Shown piece after piece: positions 47,569 to 56,276 of a DNA stretch of 64,000 nt. Position 1 is the stretch's first letter. Each line of letters starts with the position of its first letter. Where the stretch lies: positions 2,480,001-2,544,000 of the forward strand of contig NZ_JAUSWX010000001.1 of the NCBI RefSeq assembly GCF_030815405.1, in the 5' to 3' direction. Origin of the DNA: Agromyces albus (GTDB lineage Bacteria > Actinomycetota > Actinomycetes > Actinomycetales > Microbacteriaceae). Made by a program: the position numbers and the translations under genes. The notes under the pieces are model-generated. The model was not told the DNA's origin. It saw only the letters and a program-made list of their open reading frames with translations, and made no database searches.

Positions 47569-49818
47569 TCAGCGATCACCGCGGAAGATCGCTGCGAGCT
47601 CCGGCCACGCGTCGGGTCTGGCGTACACCGGCACCTCGTCGATCTCCGTCGAGCGAAGCACGACGCTCGGCCCCTCGTGCACGGCACCCGTCCACACGTC
47701 CACCCACGCCCCGGGCGGCAGTGCCACCTCATGCTCGGTCTCGCCCTCGACGACGACCGGCGAGACGAGCAGGTCGCGACCGAGCATCCATTGCAACGGA
47801 TGCGACCACGCCGCATCCTCCGCCGGATGCTCGAAGTACACGGGCCGCATCAAGGGTGCACCGACCGCGATGGCCGCTCGCGCCTCGGCCGCGAGATACG
47901 GGACGAGTCGCTCGCGCAAGTGGGCGAACGAACGGAAGACCGGGAGGACCCGATCGTCACCGGTTCGCTCGGCGATGTTCCACGGCGTGCGGTCGTGCGA
48001 CGGCTGCCGGTGGTGGTTGAACTCCGAGTGGTACTGCATGATCGGCACGAACACCGAAGCCGCACTGGCACGCAGGTAGAGCTCGGCCGTCGGCACGTCG
48101 CCCGAGAAACCCGCGATATCCCAGCCCCAATAGAGGATTCCGCTCGCCGACGCCGAGAGGCCGGCGAACAGCGACCAGCGGAACGCCTCCCACGTGGAAT
48201 TCTCGTCGCCGGCCCAGAACGCCCCGTGCGCCGGGGAACCCGTGAAGCCCGCGCGGCTGAACGTGACCGGTGCCTTGCCGGCCGAACGCAGCAGGTCGCC
48301 GTACGCCTTCGCGTAGGCGACGGGGAACCTGTTGTTGCCCTCGTCACCGCGCGTGCCGTCGAGATACTCGAGTTGGCGGCCCCACGCATGCTCGCCGCCG
48401 TCGGTCTTGAAGCCGTCGATGCCGACCTCCTCGACGAGGTAGCGGCGCTGCTCGGTCCACCAGCGCGCCGCGCGGGGGTCGGTGAGGTCGGGCATGAGCG
48501 CGAGCGGGAACCACCAGCCGCGATTTCGGTACGGACGAAGGGCGCCCCGTGCACCCGGTTCCCGGATGAGCACGTTCGCCTCGACCGCGGCCCGCGCGTC
48601 GGCGGCCGCCTGGCCCTTCGGGTGCGGTCGCATCTTCATGAGCGGGATCTGCCAGAGATGCACGCGCACGCCGCGATCGTGCAACTCGTCGACCATGCCC
48701 TTGGGGTCGGGCCACGCACCATCGGGCGGGAAGGTGAAGTCCGCGAGCCGCGCGGGTGCGCCGTGCTCACGCACCTCGGAGTGCGCGTCACGGAACGCGG
48801 TGAACGTCTGCTCGTCGCTCCAGGCCTCGATCACGAGCGAACCGACAGGGATGTCGTGCTCGACGTGGGCGTCGAGCTCGCGCATGACGCGCTCCTGCGT
48901 GTTCCATTCGTTGCCGCTCGCCCAGAGCCGGAACACCCAGTCGGGCAACTCCTCGGGGCGGCCCGTCTCGTCGAGGAAGGCGTCGAGCACGGCGGGCGGC
49001 GTGCCGTCGTAGATGGCGAGATCGACGGCGGGGTCGCCGCTCGCGGCATCCGTCTCCACCTCGACGGTGAGGCGATCGGGGTGCGCGGCGCCCACGTCGA
49101 ACCAGACGCGCCGGCTCGTGCGCACGTGGAAGCCCCATCCGGTGCCGCCCACGACATGTGCGAACGGCATGGGGAGGTAGGTCTTGCGCTCGGCGCCCTG
49201 GCTCTTGTACTGCTCGAACACGATGGAATCGAGGCGGGCGCCGCGATGGTCGAGGGCGTCGAAGCGCTCGCCGAAGCCGGTCACATGCTCCGACTCGGTG
49301 AGCGGCAGCGCGAATCGAACCCGACGCACGCGGGCCCCGTCGCTCAGCACCTCGACCGTGCCGGGCAGCACTCGCCTCGCGCCGTGCTGCGTCACCGTCG
49401 CGTCGGGGCCGGTGGACCAATTCGACGTCGTGGTCTCGAACCATCGAGTGCGCGCGAGTGCACCGCTGTCAGTCGAGCCGGCGAAGCGGTAGCGGATGCC
49501 GCCGCCCGCAGCGGGGGCCTCGATCACCGCCGTCCAGCCGCCCGACGCCCGCGCGAGCCGCGCCTGCGCGGAGGCCAGGTGGCCGCCGTCGAGCGTCTGG
49601 CCGCGCGATCGGCGGCCCGTGCGGGTGAGCGGAACCCGCGAGGTCTCGACGACACCGTCGGGCGACGTCACCTCGAGCTCGAGGTCGACCGCACCGATGT
49701 CGGGCGTCGCCCGTACGCCGAGCGTGAGCGGCTCGCCCGCCACCGGGTCGACGGGCGAACGCTGCTCGGTGTCGACGGAGTACGGATGCCCCGATCCGAA
49801 CGGGCGGTGCCGGATCAT
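47569..49818 (-). CDS. GH31 family alpha-glycosidase
   Basis: 749 residues. An N-terminal beta-sandwich precedes the catalytic barrel with the nucleophile motif GIDGFKTDGGEHAWGR and the acid/base region WAGDENSTWEAFRWSL. Downstream are the IAGFSGDVP... motif and a C-terminal beta domain. GH31 enzymes hydrolyse alpha-glucosides or alpha-xylosides or transfer alpha-glucosyl groups; the KTDGGE variant does not distinguish between them. The start ATG 49818 overlaps the stop of the GH15 gene (ATGA, 49815-49818). No signal peptide is visible, so the enzyme acts inside the cell on imported oligosaccharide. Confidence 0.9.
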   Translation of the reverse strand: MIRHRPFGSGHPYSVDTEQRSPVDPVAGEPLTLGVRATPDIGAVDLELEVTSPDGVVETSRVPLTRTGRRSRGQTLDGGHLASAQARLARASGGWTAVIEAPAAGGGIRYRFAGSTDSGALARTRWFETTTSNWSTGPDATVTQHGARRVLPGTVEVLSDGARVRRVRFALPLTESEHVTGFGERFDALDHRGARLDSIVFEQYKSQGAERKTYLPMPFAHVVGGTGWGFHVRTSRRVWFDVGAAHPDRLTVEVETDAASGDPAVDLAIYDGTPPAVLDAFLDETGRPEELPDWVFRLWASGNEWNTQERVMRELDAHVEHDIPVGSLVIEAWSDEQTFTAFRDAHSEVREHGAPARLADFTFPPDGAWPDPKGMVDELHDRGVRVHLWQIPLMKMRPHPKGQAAADARAAVEANVLIREPGARGALRPYRNRGWWFPLALMPDLTDPRAARWWTEQRRYLVEEVGIDGFKTDGGEHAWGRQLEYLDGTRGDEGNNRFPVAYAKAYGDLLRSAGKAPVTFSRAGFTGSPAHGAFWAGDENSTWEAFRWSLFAGLSASASGILYWGWDIAGFSGDVPTAELYLRASAASVFVPIMQYHSEFNHHRQPSHDRTPWNIAERTGDDRVLPVFRSFAHLRERLVPYLAAEARAAIAVGAPLMRPVYFEHPAEDAAWSHPLQWMLGRDLLVSPVVVEGETEHEVALPPGAWVDVWTGAVHEGPSVVLRSTEIDEVPVYARPDAWPELAAIFRGDR

Positions 49819-50987
49819 CGACCGGCCCCGGCCCCGGCCCCGGCCCCGGCCCCGGCACCGAGCTCGACACCGAGTTCGACGGCGAGCCGCACGAGCATCG
49901 CATGGCTCCACAGGAGCGGTGTCGCCACCGTTCCCCAGCGCTCGACCCACTCGTCGAACCGATCGGGGGCGAGCACGTGCGTCCGGACCTGTTCGGGCAG
50001 GTCGCCCGACTCGGTGGCGGTCGACGCGGCCCAGCTGAAGAGCGCCTCGGCCGCCGCGGTGTTGCCGGCTCTCGATTCGGCGATGCCGAGGAAGCACGAG
50101 AGCAGCGGCCATTGCCCGCCGCCGTAGAACGTGTCGGCGAGATAGCGGTGCACGCCGTCGTCGACGGCCAACTCGCCTCGAACGGCGGCGATGGTCGCCA
50201 AGCCCAGTTCGGAGGTCGCGGGCACGACGTCGAGCAGTCCCACCACGGCGGCAAGGCTCGCGTCGACCTCGCGGCTGCCGATCCACTTCGAGAGGTGGCC
50301 GTCGACGACGCCGTCGCGGTGGATCCGTTCGAGGATCGCGGCCTCGGCCGATCGGGCGAGTTCGATCCGCTCTGCGTCGAGCACGCCGATCGAGGCCGCC
50401 TCCCGGAGACCCGCAGCGATGCATCCGAGCGTCGAGACGTGCACGTGCTCGGCGTGCTCCTCCCACCAATCGAAGCACGGCCGCTCCCACGATGCGATGA
50501 GGTAGTCGACGGTCAGTTCGATGGCGCGCCGCCACGGAGTTGGGTCGCCGCCATGACGCCGCACATGCTGGCCGGCGGCCCAGAGCCACGTGCCGTATCC
50601 GTCGAGTTGGAAATCCCACCAGTCATCGGAGCCCTCTTCACCGGCGAAGGTGAAGCGAGTGCCGAGCATCTCGTGATCGGCGACGGGCGCTCCTGCCCGA
50701 GCAGCGGCGATGATCGCCTCGATGCGAGCTTCCCGTGCCTCGAGCACGGCCGCACACCACGAGAAGAACCGCTCGGCCGAGTCGGTCGATCCTGCGGCGG
50801 ACATCGCGTCCGCGATGAACGCGCCGTCGCGGAACCAGCTGTATCCGGCGTACGCCGAGAACGACGGGCTCGCAGGGTAGGCGCCGTCGGCGTCTTGCAA
50901 GTGCTCGATGAGCTGCACGCCGAGTCGTGCCGGTTCGATGAAGTCGACGCGCGGCGTCGACGGCGGGGTGGCGGCCTGGAGGGTCAT
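49815..50987 (-). CDS. GH15-like glucoamylase-type protein
   Basis: 390 residues, an (alpha/alpha)6-type protein with YSWFRDGAFIADAMSAAG, DWWDFQLDGYGTWLWAAGQH and YGGGQWPLLSCFLGIAESRAGN. These are GH15/glucoamylase-like segments, with acidic residues at the usual catalytic position (about 120 and 250). The last 20 residues are a Gly-Ala run produced by a hexanucleotide repeat. Exo-acting alpha-glucosidase activity on an imported glucan fragment is inferred from the neighbours (ABC importer and GH31). The protein is cytoplasmic by sequence. It overlaps the GH31 start. Confidence 0.85.
   Translation of the reverse strand: MTLQAATPPSTPRVDFIEPARLGVQLIEHLQDADGAYPASPSFSAYAGYSWFRDGAFIADAMSAAGSTDSAERFFSWCAAVLEAREARIEAIIAAARAGAPVADHEMLGTRFTFAGEEGSDDWWDFQLDGYGTWLWAAGQHVRRHGGDPTPWRRAIELTVDYLIASWERPCFDWWEEHAEHVHVSTLGCIAAGLREAASIGVLDAERIELARSAEAAILERIHRDGVVDGHLSKWIGSREVDASLAAVVGLLDVVPATSELGLATIAAVRGELAVDDGVHRYLADTFYGGGQWPLLSCFLGIAESRAGNTAAAEALFSWAASTATESGDLPEQVRTHVLAPDRFDEWVERWGTVATPLLWSHAMLVRLAVELGVELGAGAGAGAGAGAGR
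49822..49859. repeat. Hexanucleotide tandem repeat (GGCCCC)n at the end of the GH15 gene
   Basis: Five exact GGCCCC units (49824-49853) plus one variant (GGCACC) encode the alternating Gly-Ala C-terminus of the GH15 protein, 4 bp upstream of the GH31 start. Units of six keep the frame, so length variation would only change the tail. Confidence 0.85.
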
Positions 50988-51059
50988 CCGTCAGCTCTCT
51001 GTGTTCGGTGGTCAGGTCGAGGGCGGGTCCGGGGCGATCACCCGCCCCGGACCCCGTGA

Positions 51060-52304
51060 TCAGCCGCCGATCGCGGCGTTGATGCGCTCCTCCGCCGAGG
51101 CGAGGGCGTCTTCGACCGACTTGCGGCCGGCCTGGGCTTCGACGAGCTCTTCGGTGATGATGTCCTGCATCTCCTGCTGGCCCTCGGCGACGACCGGCGG
51201 CAGCGCGACACCGTCGAGCGAGTCGAACACGGCCTGGCGGTTCTCGGGATTCCCCTGCTCGAGGTAGCCCGCGAGCTCGGCTTCGTCGGAGATCGCCGGA
51301 AGCTCCCAGCCGGACTCGAGCCTCGTGTCGACCATGGTCTCGCTCGACGTGAGGAACTCCGCGAACTTCGACGCCTCCGCGACGTGCTCGGAGTCTGCCG
51401 AGACTCCGACGGCGTTCGAGAAGACGGCGCTCGCCTGCTCGGTGTTGCCGGGCTCCACGGCGATGTCCCAACCGAACGGCACGTCCGCGACGGTGCCGAA
51501 CACCCAGATGCCGGTGTGCAGCATCGCGAGCTTTCCCTCCACGAAGAGGTTCGTGTCGAAGTCGGGAGTGCCCTGGCCCTCCTCGATCGTCGGCATCACG
51601 GTGCCGCTCTTCTCGACGAGCCATTTCGCTGCCTCGATGCCTTCGGGGCTGTTGAACGCGACCTTCGTGCCCGACTCGTCGAGGAAGTCACCGCCGTTCT
51701 GGGCGAGCACCTTGTAGTACTCGTAGAAGCTCACGGGCTGGTGATCGCCCCAGACGCCGGCCGCCTTGTCGGTGAGGGCCTCGGCTGCCGCCTTCTCCTC
51801 GGCCCAGGTCCAGTCGGACGACGGGTATTCGAGTCCGGCTGCATCGAAGAGGTCGCGGTTGAAGTAGAGCACCACGGTCGAGAACGAACTCGGCAGGGCG
51901 AACTGCGCGCCATCCGTCTGGTAGGCCTCGAGCACCGAGTCGCGATAGACGCCGGGGTCGTCGACCTCGAGCTCGGCGAGCACGCCGTTCGCCTGGTACT
52001 GCGCGTAGTTCGAGTACTCGACGTCGAACACGTCCGACGCCGTGCCGGCGGCGAGGTCGGTCTGCAGTGCCGTGCTGTAGTCGCCATAGGGCAGCGTCGT
52101 CACCTCGACCGCGATGTCGGGATTCTCCGCCTCGAACGCGTCGACGATGGCCTGCAGGTTCTCCTCGTTGCCGCCGTTCGAGATGAAGTTCGTATAGGTG
52201 ATGGTGACGGGTCCGGAGTCGCCACCGCCTCCGGCTGAGCAGGAGGTGAGGGCGAGCACGGCGACGCCGGCGAGCCCGATCGCGGTGAGTGGTGTGGTTC
52301 GCAT
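51060..52304 (-). CDS. Sugar ABC transporter substrate-binding lipoprotein
   Basis: 414 residues. A signal peptide ends in VLALTSCSAG (lipobox Cys at about residue 22), followed by the family 1 solute-binding fold: GNEENLQAIVDAFEAENPDIAVEVTTLPYGDY ... FALPSSFSTVVLYFNRDLFDAAGLE. It binds the imported sugar outside the membrane and hands it to the two permeases. ATG 52304 has AAGGAGA 8 nt upstream. It lies between the permease genes and the GH15 gene in one minus-strand operon. Binding specificity (probably an alpha-glucoside or maltooligosaccharide) is inferred from the adjacent hydrolases. Confidence 0.95.
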   Translation of the reverse strand: MRTTPLTAIGLAGVAVLALTSCSAGGGGDSGPVTITYTNFISNGGNEENLQAIVDAFEAENPDIAVEVTTLPYGDYSTALQTDLAAGTASDVFDVEYSNYAQYQANGVLAELEVDDPGVYRDSVLEAYQTDGAQFALPSSFSTVVLYFNRDLFDAAGLEYPSSDWTWAEEKAAAEALTDKAAGVWGDHQPVSFYEYYKVLAQNGGDFLDESGTKVAFNSPEGIEAAKWLVEKSGTVMPTIEEGQGTPDFDTNLFVEGKLAMLHTGIWVFGTVADVPFGWDIAVEPGNTEQASAVFSNAVGVSADSEHVAEASKFAEFLTSSETMVDTRLESGWELPAISDEAELAGYLEQGNPENRQAVFDSLDGVALPPVVAEGQQEMQDIITEELVEAQAGRKSVEDALASAEERINAAIGG

Positions 52305-52338
52305 GATGCTGTATCTCCTTCGATATGCGGTGCAGGGG

Positions 52339-53160
52339 TCACTTGAGTCCGGCGTTCGCCACGCCCTGGATGACGTATTTCTGGGCGAACACGTAGAGGG
52401 CGAGCATCGGCAGGATGCTCACGACCGAGCCGGCCATGATCACGTCCCATTGGGTCGTGTACTGGCCCTGCAGCCCGGCGAGGGCGATCGGCAGCGTCTG
52501 CAGCTCGGGCGAGCGCAAGACGACGAGCGGCCACAGGAAGCTGTTCCAGCTGCCCATGAATCCGAACACCGCCAACGTGGCGAGGGCGGGACGGATGTTC
52601 GGCAGCACGACGGTCCAGAAGATCCGGAAGTGGCCGGCGCCGTCGAGCGTGGCCGCCTCGTCGAGCTCGAACGGCACCTGGTTCATCGCCTGCCGCAGCA
52701 GGAAGATGCCGAACGCCGACGCGAACGTCGGCAGCAGCGCACCGAGATACGTGTCGATGAGGCCGAACGCCTTGAGCTCGGCGAACAACGGCACGATGAG
52801 CACCTGCAGGGGAATCATCATCGTCGCGAGGTAGACGCCGAAGACGACGGTTCGACCGCGGAACGCGAGCCTGCTGAACGCATACGCCGCGGTCGCGCTC
52901 GTGACGAGCTGCACGAGCGTCGTGACGATCGCGAGGCCGATGCTGTTGCCGATGACCCGCGCGAAGGGCAACTCGGTGAAGAGCTCGCGATACGCGTCGA
53001 GCCCGGCATCGGCCGGCCAGAGTGACGGCGTGACACTGAGGCCGGCTCCGGGACTCAACGACGTCACGATCGTCCAATAGAAGGGGAAGAACATCACGAG
53101 CGCGCCGGCGATGACGACGACGTGCAGCGCGATCGAGCGACCGCGGGTCGTCTCACGCAT
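52339..53160 (-). CDS. Sugar ABC transporter permease (MalG type)
   Basis: 273 residues with six membrane helices and the inner-membrane loop motif EAATLDGAGHFRIFWTVVLPNIRPALATL, which docks to the ATPase. The helical N-terminus IALHVVVIAGALVMFFPFYWTIVTSL is typical of the second maltose-type permease. ATG 53160 overlaps the previous permease's stop by 8 bp, so both are made in equal amounts from one message. Partner of the permease at 53153-54109. Confidence 0.94.
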   Translation of the reverse strand: MRETTRGRSIALHVVVIAGALVMFFPFYWTIVTSLSPGAGLSVTPSLWPADAGLDAYRELFTELPFARVIGNSIGLAIVTTLVQLVTSATAAYAFSRLAFRGRTVVFGVYLATMMIPLQVLIVPLFAELKAFGLIDTYLGALLPTFASAFGIFLLRQAMNQVPFELDEAATLDGAGHFRIFWTVVLPNIRPALATLAVFGFMGSWNSFLWPLVVLRSPELQTLPIALAGLQGQYTTQWDVIMAGSVVSILPMLALYVFAQKYVIQGVANAGLK

Positions 53161-54109
53161 AGTTCACCCACTTCCGCTGGCCGCGCACCTGAACGACGGT
53201 GACGGCGAGGATCACGAGGAAGAGCAACCAGGAGAGAGCGGATGCCTCGCCCGCGCGCCCGTACCGGAAGGTGAGGTCGTACACCTGCTGCACCACGACC
53301 TGGGTCGAGCCGCCGGGTCCGCCGCCGGTCATCGCGTACACCTGGTCGAACACCTGGAAGCCGTTGATGAGGGAGATGACGATGACGAAGAACGTTGACG
53401 GCGAGAGCAGCGGCATCACGACCGACACGAGGCGGCGCCACCATCCGGCGCCGTCGACCTTCGCCGCGTCGACGAGCTCGGGGTCGATCGCCTGGAGTCC
53501 GGCGAGCAGGATGACCATGACGAACCCGAGGTCCTTCCACGCCGACGCGAGGATGATCGACGGCATCGCCCACGCCGGGTCGGTCCACCACCCCGGCCCG
53601 TCGATGCCGAAGATCGCGAGGGTGGCGTTCACGATGCCGTTGCTGGGGTTCAGCAGCCATCGCCATACGATCGCGACGACGATCCAGCTCGTGACCACCG
53701 GCAGGAAGTACACGCCGCGCAGCAGGGACCGTCCCTTCAACGCGGTGTTGAGCGCGAGCGCGAGGGCGAGCCCTCCGAAGTACACGAGCGGGAGGTACCC
53801 CGCGATGTAGTACAGGGTGTGCGCGAACACTGCCCAGGTCGCGGGGTCGCCGAGCAGCTTCGCGTAGTTGTCGAGGCCGACCCACTCGGCGGGAGCGAGC
53901 AGGTTCCACTCAGTGAGACTGATCACGGCAGCGGCAACCATCGGGCCGAGCACGAAGAACAGCAGTGGCAAGGCGCTCGGGAGCAGGAATGCAGCGACGA
54001 CGAGCGCGTGACGGATGCCCCGACGACGCCGCGGCCGCACGGCTCGCGGCGGGACGGGAGAGTCCGCGGCGATCGGGATCGCCGTGGGCGGGGTCGTGAC
54101 GACGCTCAC
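53153..54109 (-). CDS. Sugar ABC transporter permease (MalF type)
   Basis: 318 residues. Six membrane helices; EAA loop motif VDAAKVDGAGWWRRLVSVVMPLLSP. A Pro/Arg-rich cytoplasmic N-terminus (VSVVTTPPTAIPIAADSP) precedes the first helix. GTG 54109 shares GTGA with the stop of the ROK gene (54106-54109), giving translation coupled to the regulator. The next permease starts 8 bp before this stop. The pair needs an ATPase, which is not encoded in this operon. Confidence 0.93.
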   Translation of the reverse strand: MSVVTTPPTAIPIAADSPVPPRAVRPRRRRGIRHALVVAAFLLPSALPLLFFVLGPMVAAAVISLTEWNLLAPAEWVGLDNYAKLLGDPATWAVFAHTLYYIAGYLPLVYFGGLALALALNTALKGRSLLRGVYFLPVVTSWIVVAIVWRWLLNPSNGIVNATLAIFGIDGPGWWTDPAWAMPSIILASAWKDLGFVMVILLAGLQAIDPELVDAAKVDGAGWWRRLVSVVMPLLSPSTFFVIVISLINGFQVFDQVYAMTGGGPGGSTQVVVQQVYDLTFRYGRAGEASALSWLLFLVILAVTVVQVRGQRKWVNYA

Positions 54110-55314
54110 GCGCGGGCCGCCTGTTCCACGAGACGGGCACGGATGAGGCGGCCCTGGTCGCCGGTGAGCCCCTCGGACTCGAACGGGGTGGCGAGCACGA
54201 GTGCGGCGGCGCCCTGCGCCCAGCTGTCGTCCTGCCATCGTTCGACTTCGACCGGGATGCTCCGGCGGCGCGCCATGAGGTGCGCGCGGAACGCCGGCTC
54301 GAATCCCCCCGACCAGTGCGCCCAGGCGGCCGTGCCCTCGCCGAGCACGATGACGAGGGCCGGGTCGACGACCTGCACGACGCCCGCGAGCGTTCGACCG
54401 AGCAGCCGACCGGCATCCTCGAAGACGCCGATCGCACCGGACTCGCCTCGATCGGCGGCGGCGAGCAGCTCCGCGATGCCGGCCCCGGCGGGGAGGGCAC
54501 CGCGCTCGCGCCCCGCGGAGACCAGGGCGTCTTCGCTGATGTGCGCCTCGAGGCATCCGCGGTTGCCGCATCGGCACGCCGGGCCCTCGTCGGCGACCGG
54601 GAAGTGTCCGAGCTCGCCGGCTCCACCCGACGCGCCGCGCATGATCCTGCCATTCGCGACGACGGCCGCGCCCACGCCGGTGCCGATCGTCACGACGAGG
54701 AAGTTCGCGGCCGTGCGTCCGAGTCCGAAGAGACGCTCGGCGGCGGCGAGCGCGTTGACGTTGTTCTCGACGATGACCGGGAGCCCGAGCGACCGTCGCA
54801 GTGACTCGCCGATCGGCACCTGCACCCAATCGAGCTGGGGCGCATCGACGACCCCGCTGCCCGGGAGATCGACCGAGCCGGGCACGCCCACGCCCACGCC
54901 GAGGAGCGGTGCGTCGGCGCCCCCGTCGATGAAGTTGCGGATGCGTTCGGCGAGCTCGGCGAGGGAAGTGGCCGCGGCGGCATCGAACGGCTCGCTCTGC
55001 GAGCGCAGCACTCGCCCGTCGATGCCCACCTCGACGAAGGCGATGTGATCGGCGACGACCTTGATGCCGATCGCCCGCCCGCCGCCGGCCACGAGACCGA
55101 GCAGGCGCGCAGGCCGTCCGCCGCTCGAGGGAGCCGATTCCAGCTCGACGACGAGGCCGTCGCTGATGAGCTCGCGCGTCAGTTGCGTCATGAGGGCCGG
55201 CGACACCGACAGGGTGCGCGCGAGCTCCGCACGAGACGCCGGCCCGCTCGCACCGAGGTGCGCGAGGATGGCCGACCGGTTCACGTCGGTGCGTTCGGTC
55301 GAGCTGATCGCCAT
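54106..55314 (-). CDS. ROK-family transcriptional regulator
   Basis: 402 residues. An N-terminal winged helix (NRSAILAHLGASGPASRAELARTLSVSPALMTQLTRELI) precedes a ROK sugar-kinase-like body with the zinc motif ELGHFPV...CRCGNRGCLE and the ATP/sugar site GTGVGAAVVANG. Such proteins (XylR, NagC, Mlc) repress transport operons until the sugar binds. As first gene of the ABC-GH operon it almost certainly controls that operon; the palindrome TTAGT-TCAGG-ACTAA at 55327-55341 just upstream is a candidate binding site. ATG 55314 is close to the promoter. Confidence 0.93.
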   Translation of the reverse strand: MAISSTERTDVNRSAILAHLGASGPASRAELARTLSVSPALMTQLTRELISDGLVVELESAPSSGGRPARLLGLVAGGGRAIGIKVVADHIAFVEVGIDGRVLRSQSEPFDAAAATSLAELAERIRNFIDGGADAPLLGVGVGVPGSVDLPGSGVVDAPQLDWVQVPIGESLRRSLGLPVIVENNVNALAAAERLFGLGRTAANFLVVTIGTGVGAAVVANGRIMRGASGGAGELGHFPVADEGPACRCGNRGCLEAHISEDALVSAGRERGALPAGAGIAELLAAADRGESGAIGVFEDAGRLLGRTLAGVVQVVDPALVIVLGEGTAAWAHWSGGFEPAFRAHLMARRRSIPVEVERWQDDSWAQGAAALVLATPFESEGLTGDQGRLIRARLVEQAARA

Positions 55315-55326
55315 TGATTCCCTCGC

Positions 55327-55341
55327 TTAGTTCAGGACTAA
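55327..55341. promoter_or_regulatory. Candidate ROK operator
   Basis: TTAGT-TCAGG-ACTAA is an inverted repeat with 5-bp arms, 13 nt upstream of the ROK start and within an AT-rich patch unlike the surrounding GC-rich DNA. XylR/NagC-type ROK repressors bind TTAGT...ACTAA palindromes. Confidence 0.55.
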
Positions 55342-55441
55342 ATAAACAGTAGAAGAATCTCCAGGAAACGTCAATGGCAAGGGTTGCCCGAACACCCATA
55401 CCGCTCGTCCGCTTCTCGGCGCCGCGAAGCTGGGACGCCGG

Positions 55442-55453
55442 TATTCTTTGGGC
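55442..55453 (+). promoter_or_regulatory. -10 element for the 122-aa gene
   Basis: TATTCT (55442-55447) plus 6 nt precede ATG 55454. Confidence 0.6.
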
Positions 55454-55822
55454 ATGGGCACGCTGTATCTCGGCAAGCTCCGGCAGGAAGTCGAGATCGA
55501 GGATTACGCGCTCGCTCACGTGCACGCCGTGATCGTCGCGAAGTTCCGTGTGCACGAGAAGTTCATCCTGTCGTGGGAGCACCTGCAGGCCGAGCACGGC
55601 CAAGACAGCTTCTGGCTGCATCCGGCGATGGAACTCTGGGCGACCTTCGACACCCACGAGCGCCCGCACCTCGACCGGGATTGGCTCGAAGAGCTCATGT
55701 GCGAGGCGAACACGAACGGCGGCATCATCGTCACCGACGAGATGCTCGCTCGACACCGCCTGCTCGTGCTCGAACCTTCGTCGCAGGTCGACCCTTCGTT
55801 GCAGCTCACGCCCACTTCGTGA
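55454..55822 (+). CDS. Conserved hypothetical protein (DUF7882-like, 122 aa)
   Basis: 122 residues beginning MGTLYLGKLRQEVEIEDYALAHVHAVIVAKFRVHEKFILSW. A mixed alpha/beta protein with several His and no signal peptide. It resembles the small family that is often annotated in Microbacteriaceae as a ligase-like or DUF7882 protein; I am not sure of that assignment. ATG 55454 is fixed by TATTCT 6 nt upstream (55442-55447), so the leaderless start is well supported. The gene is divergent from the ROK regulator and has no obvious functional partner. Confidence 0.75.
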   Translation: MGTLYLGKLRQEVEIEDYALAHVHAVIVAKFRVHEKFILSWEHLQAEHGQDSFWLHPAMELWATFDTHERPHLDRDWLEELMCEANTNGGIIVTDEMLARHRLLVLEPSSQVDPSLQLTPTS

Positions 55823-55855
55823 CTGAGTCGGCGCCGGCCTCGAAGGCCTGTGTGA

Positions 55856-56059
55856 TCAGCCGCGTGCTTCGCGCATCGCCTCGGCGATCTCCAGGAGCGC
55901 CGCCGCGATCGCGATGTTCGACTGGGCGATCGCGGCGGACGCGAAATCGTGCCGGTCATTTGCGTCCTTGACGTCGGGACCTGTGTTCCGGTAGATCGCG
56001 GAAACCGCGCTCAGTGCGCTCTCGACGTGGGTCCGTGCAGAGTCTGGGGTGGCGTTCAT
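55856..56059 (-). CDS. Hypothetical protein (67 aa)
   Basis: 67 residues, MNATPDSARTHVESALSAVSAIYRNTG..., predicted mostly helical and amphipathic. It looks real despite its length because TAGAGT (minus strand, 56066-56071) stands 6 nt before ATG 56059, the standard leaderless spacing in this window. No family recognised. It converges with the 122-aa gene on its left and lies next to a tRNA on its right. Confidence 0.6.
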   Translation of the reverse strand: MNATPDSARTHVESALSAVSAIYRNTGPDVKDANDRHDFASAAIAQSNIAIAAALLEIAEAMREARG

Positions 56060-56107
56060 GCCCGCACTCTATCCGCGGGTCATTACGGCGGGAAGCCGCG
56101 ATGAGGG

Positions 56108-56182
56108 TGGTGCCCCTGGAGGGACTCGAACCCCCAACCCTTTCCTTAGGACGGAACTGCTCTTCCATTGAGCTACAGAGGC
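56108..56182 (-). tRNA. tRNA-Arg (anticodon CCT)
   Basis: On the minus strand the sequence runs GCCTCTGTAGCTCAATGGAA to AGGGGCACCA. The acceptor stem pairs over 7 bp, the D and T arms are complete, and the anticodon loop GTCCTAA gives CCT, reading AGG codons. The anticodon stem has one G-A mismatch at its outer end. The 3' CCA is encoded (56108-56110), unlike tRNA-Ala. Confidence 0.95.
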
Positions 56183-56276
56183 TGACCGCATGAGTCTACC
56201 GGCTGACGGTAGCGTGTTCAGCGATGCCGATCGGCATGGATGCGAGCGCGGCGGGGCCGCGAGAGAAGAGGCTGGG

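Noticed and set aside
47449..50127. Plus-strand frame of 892 codons opposite GH31/GH15
   Set aside because: Same shadow effect; GH31 and GH15 motifs on the minus strand are decisive.
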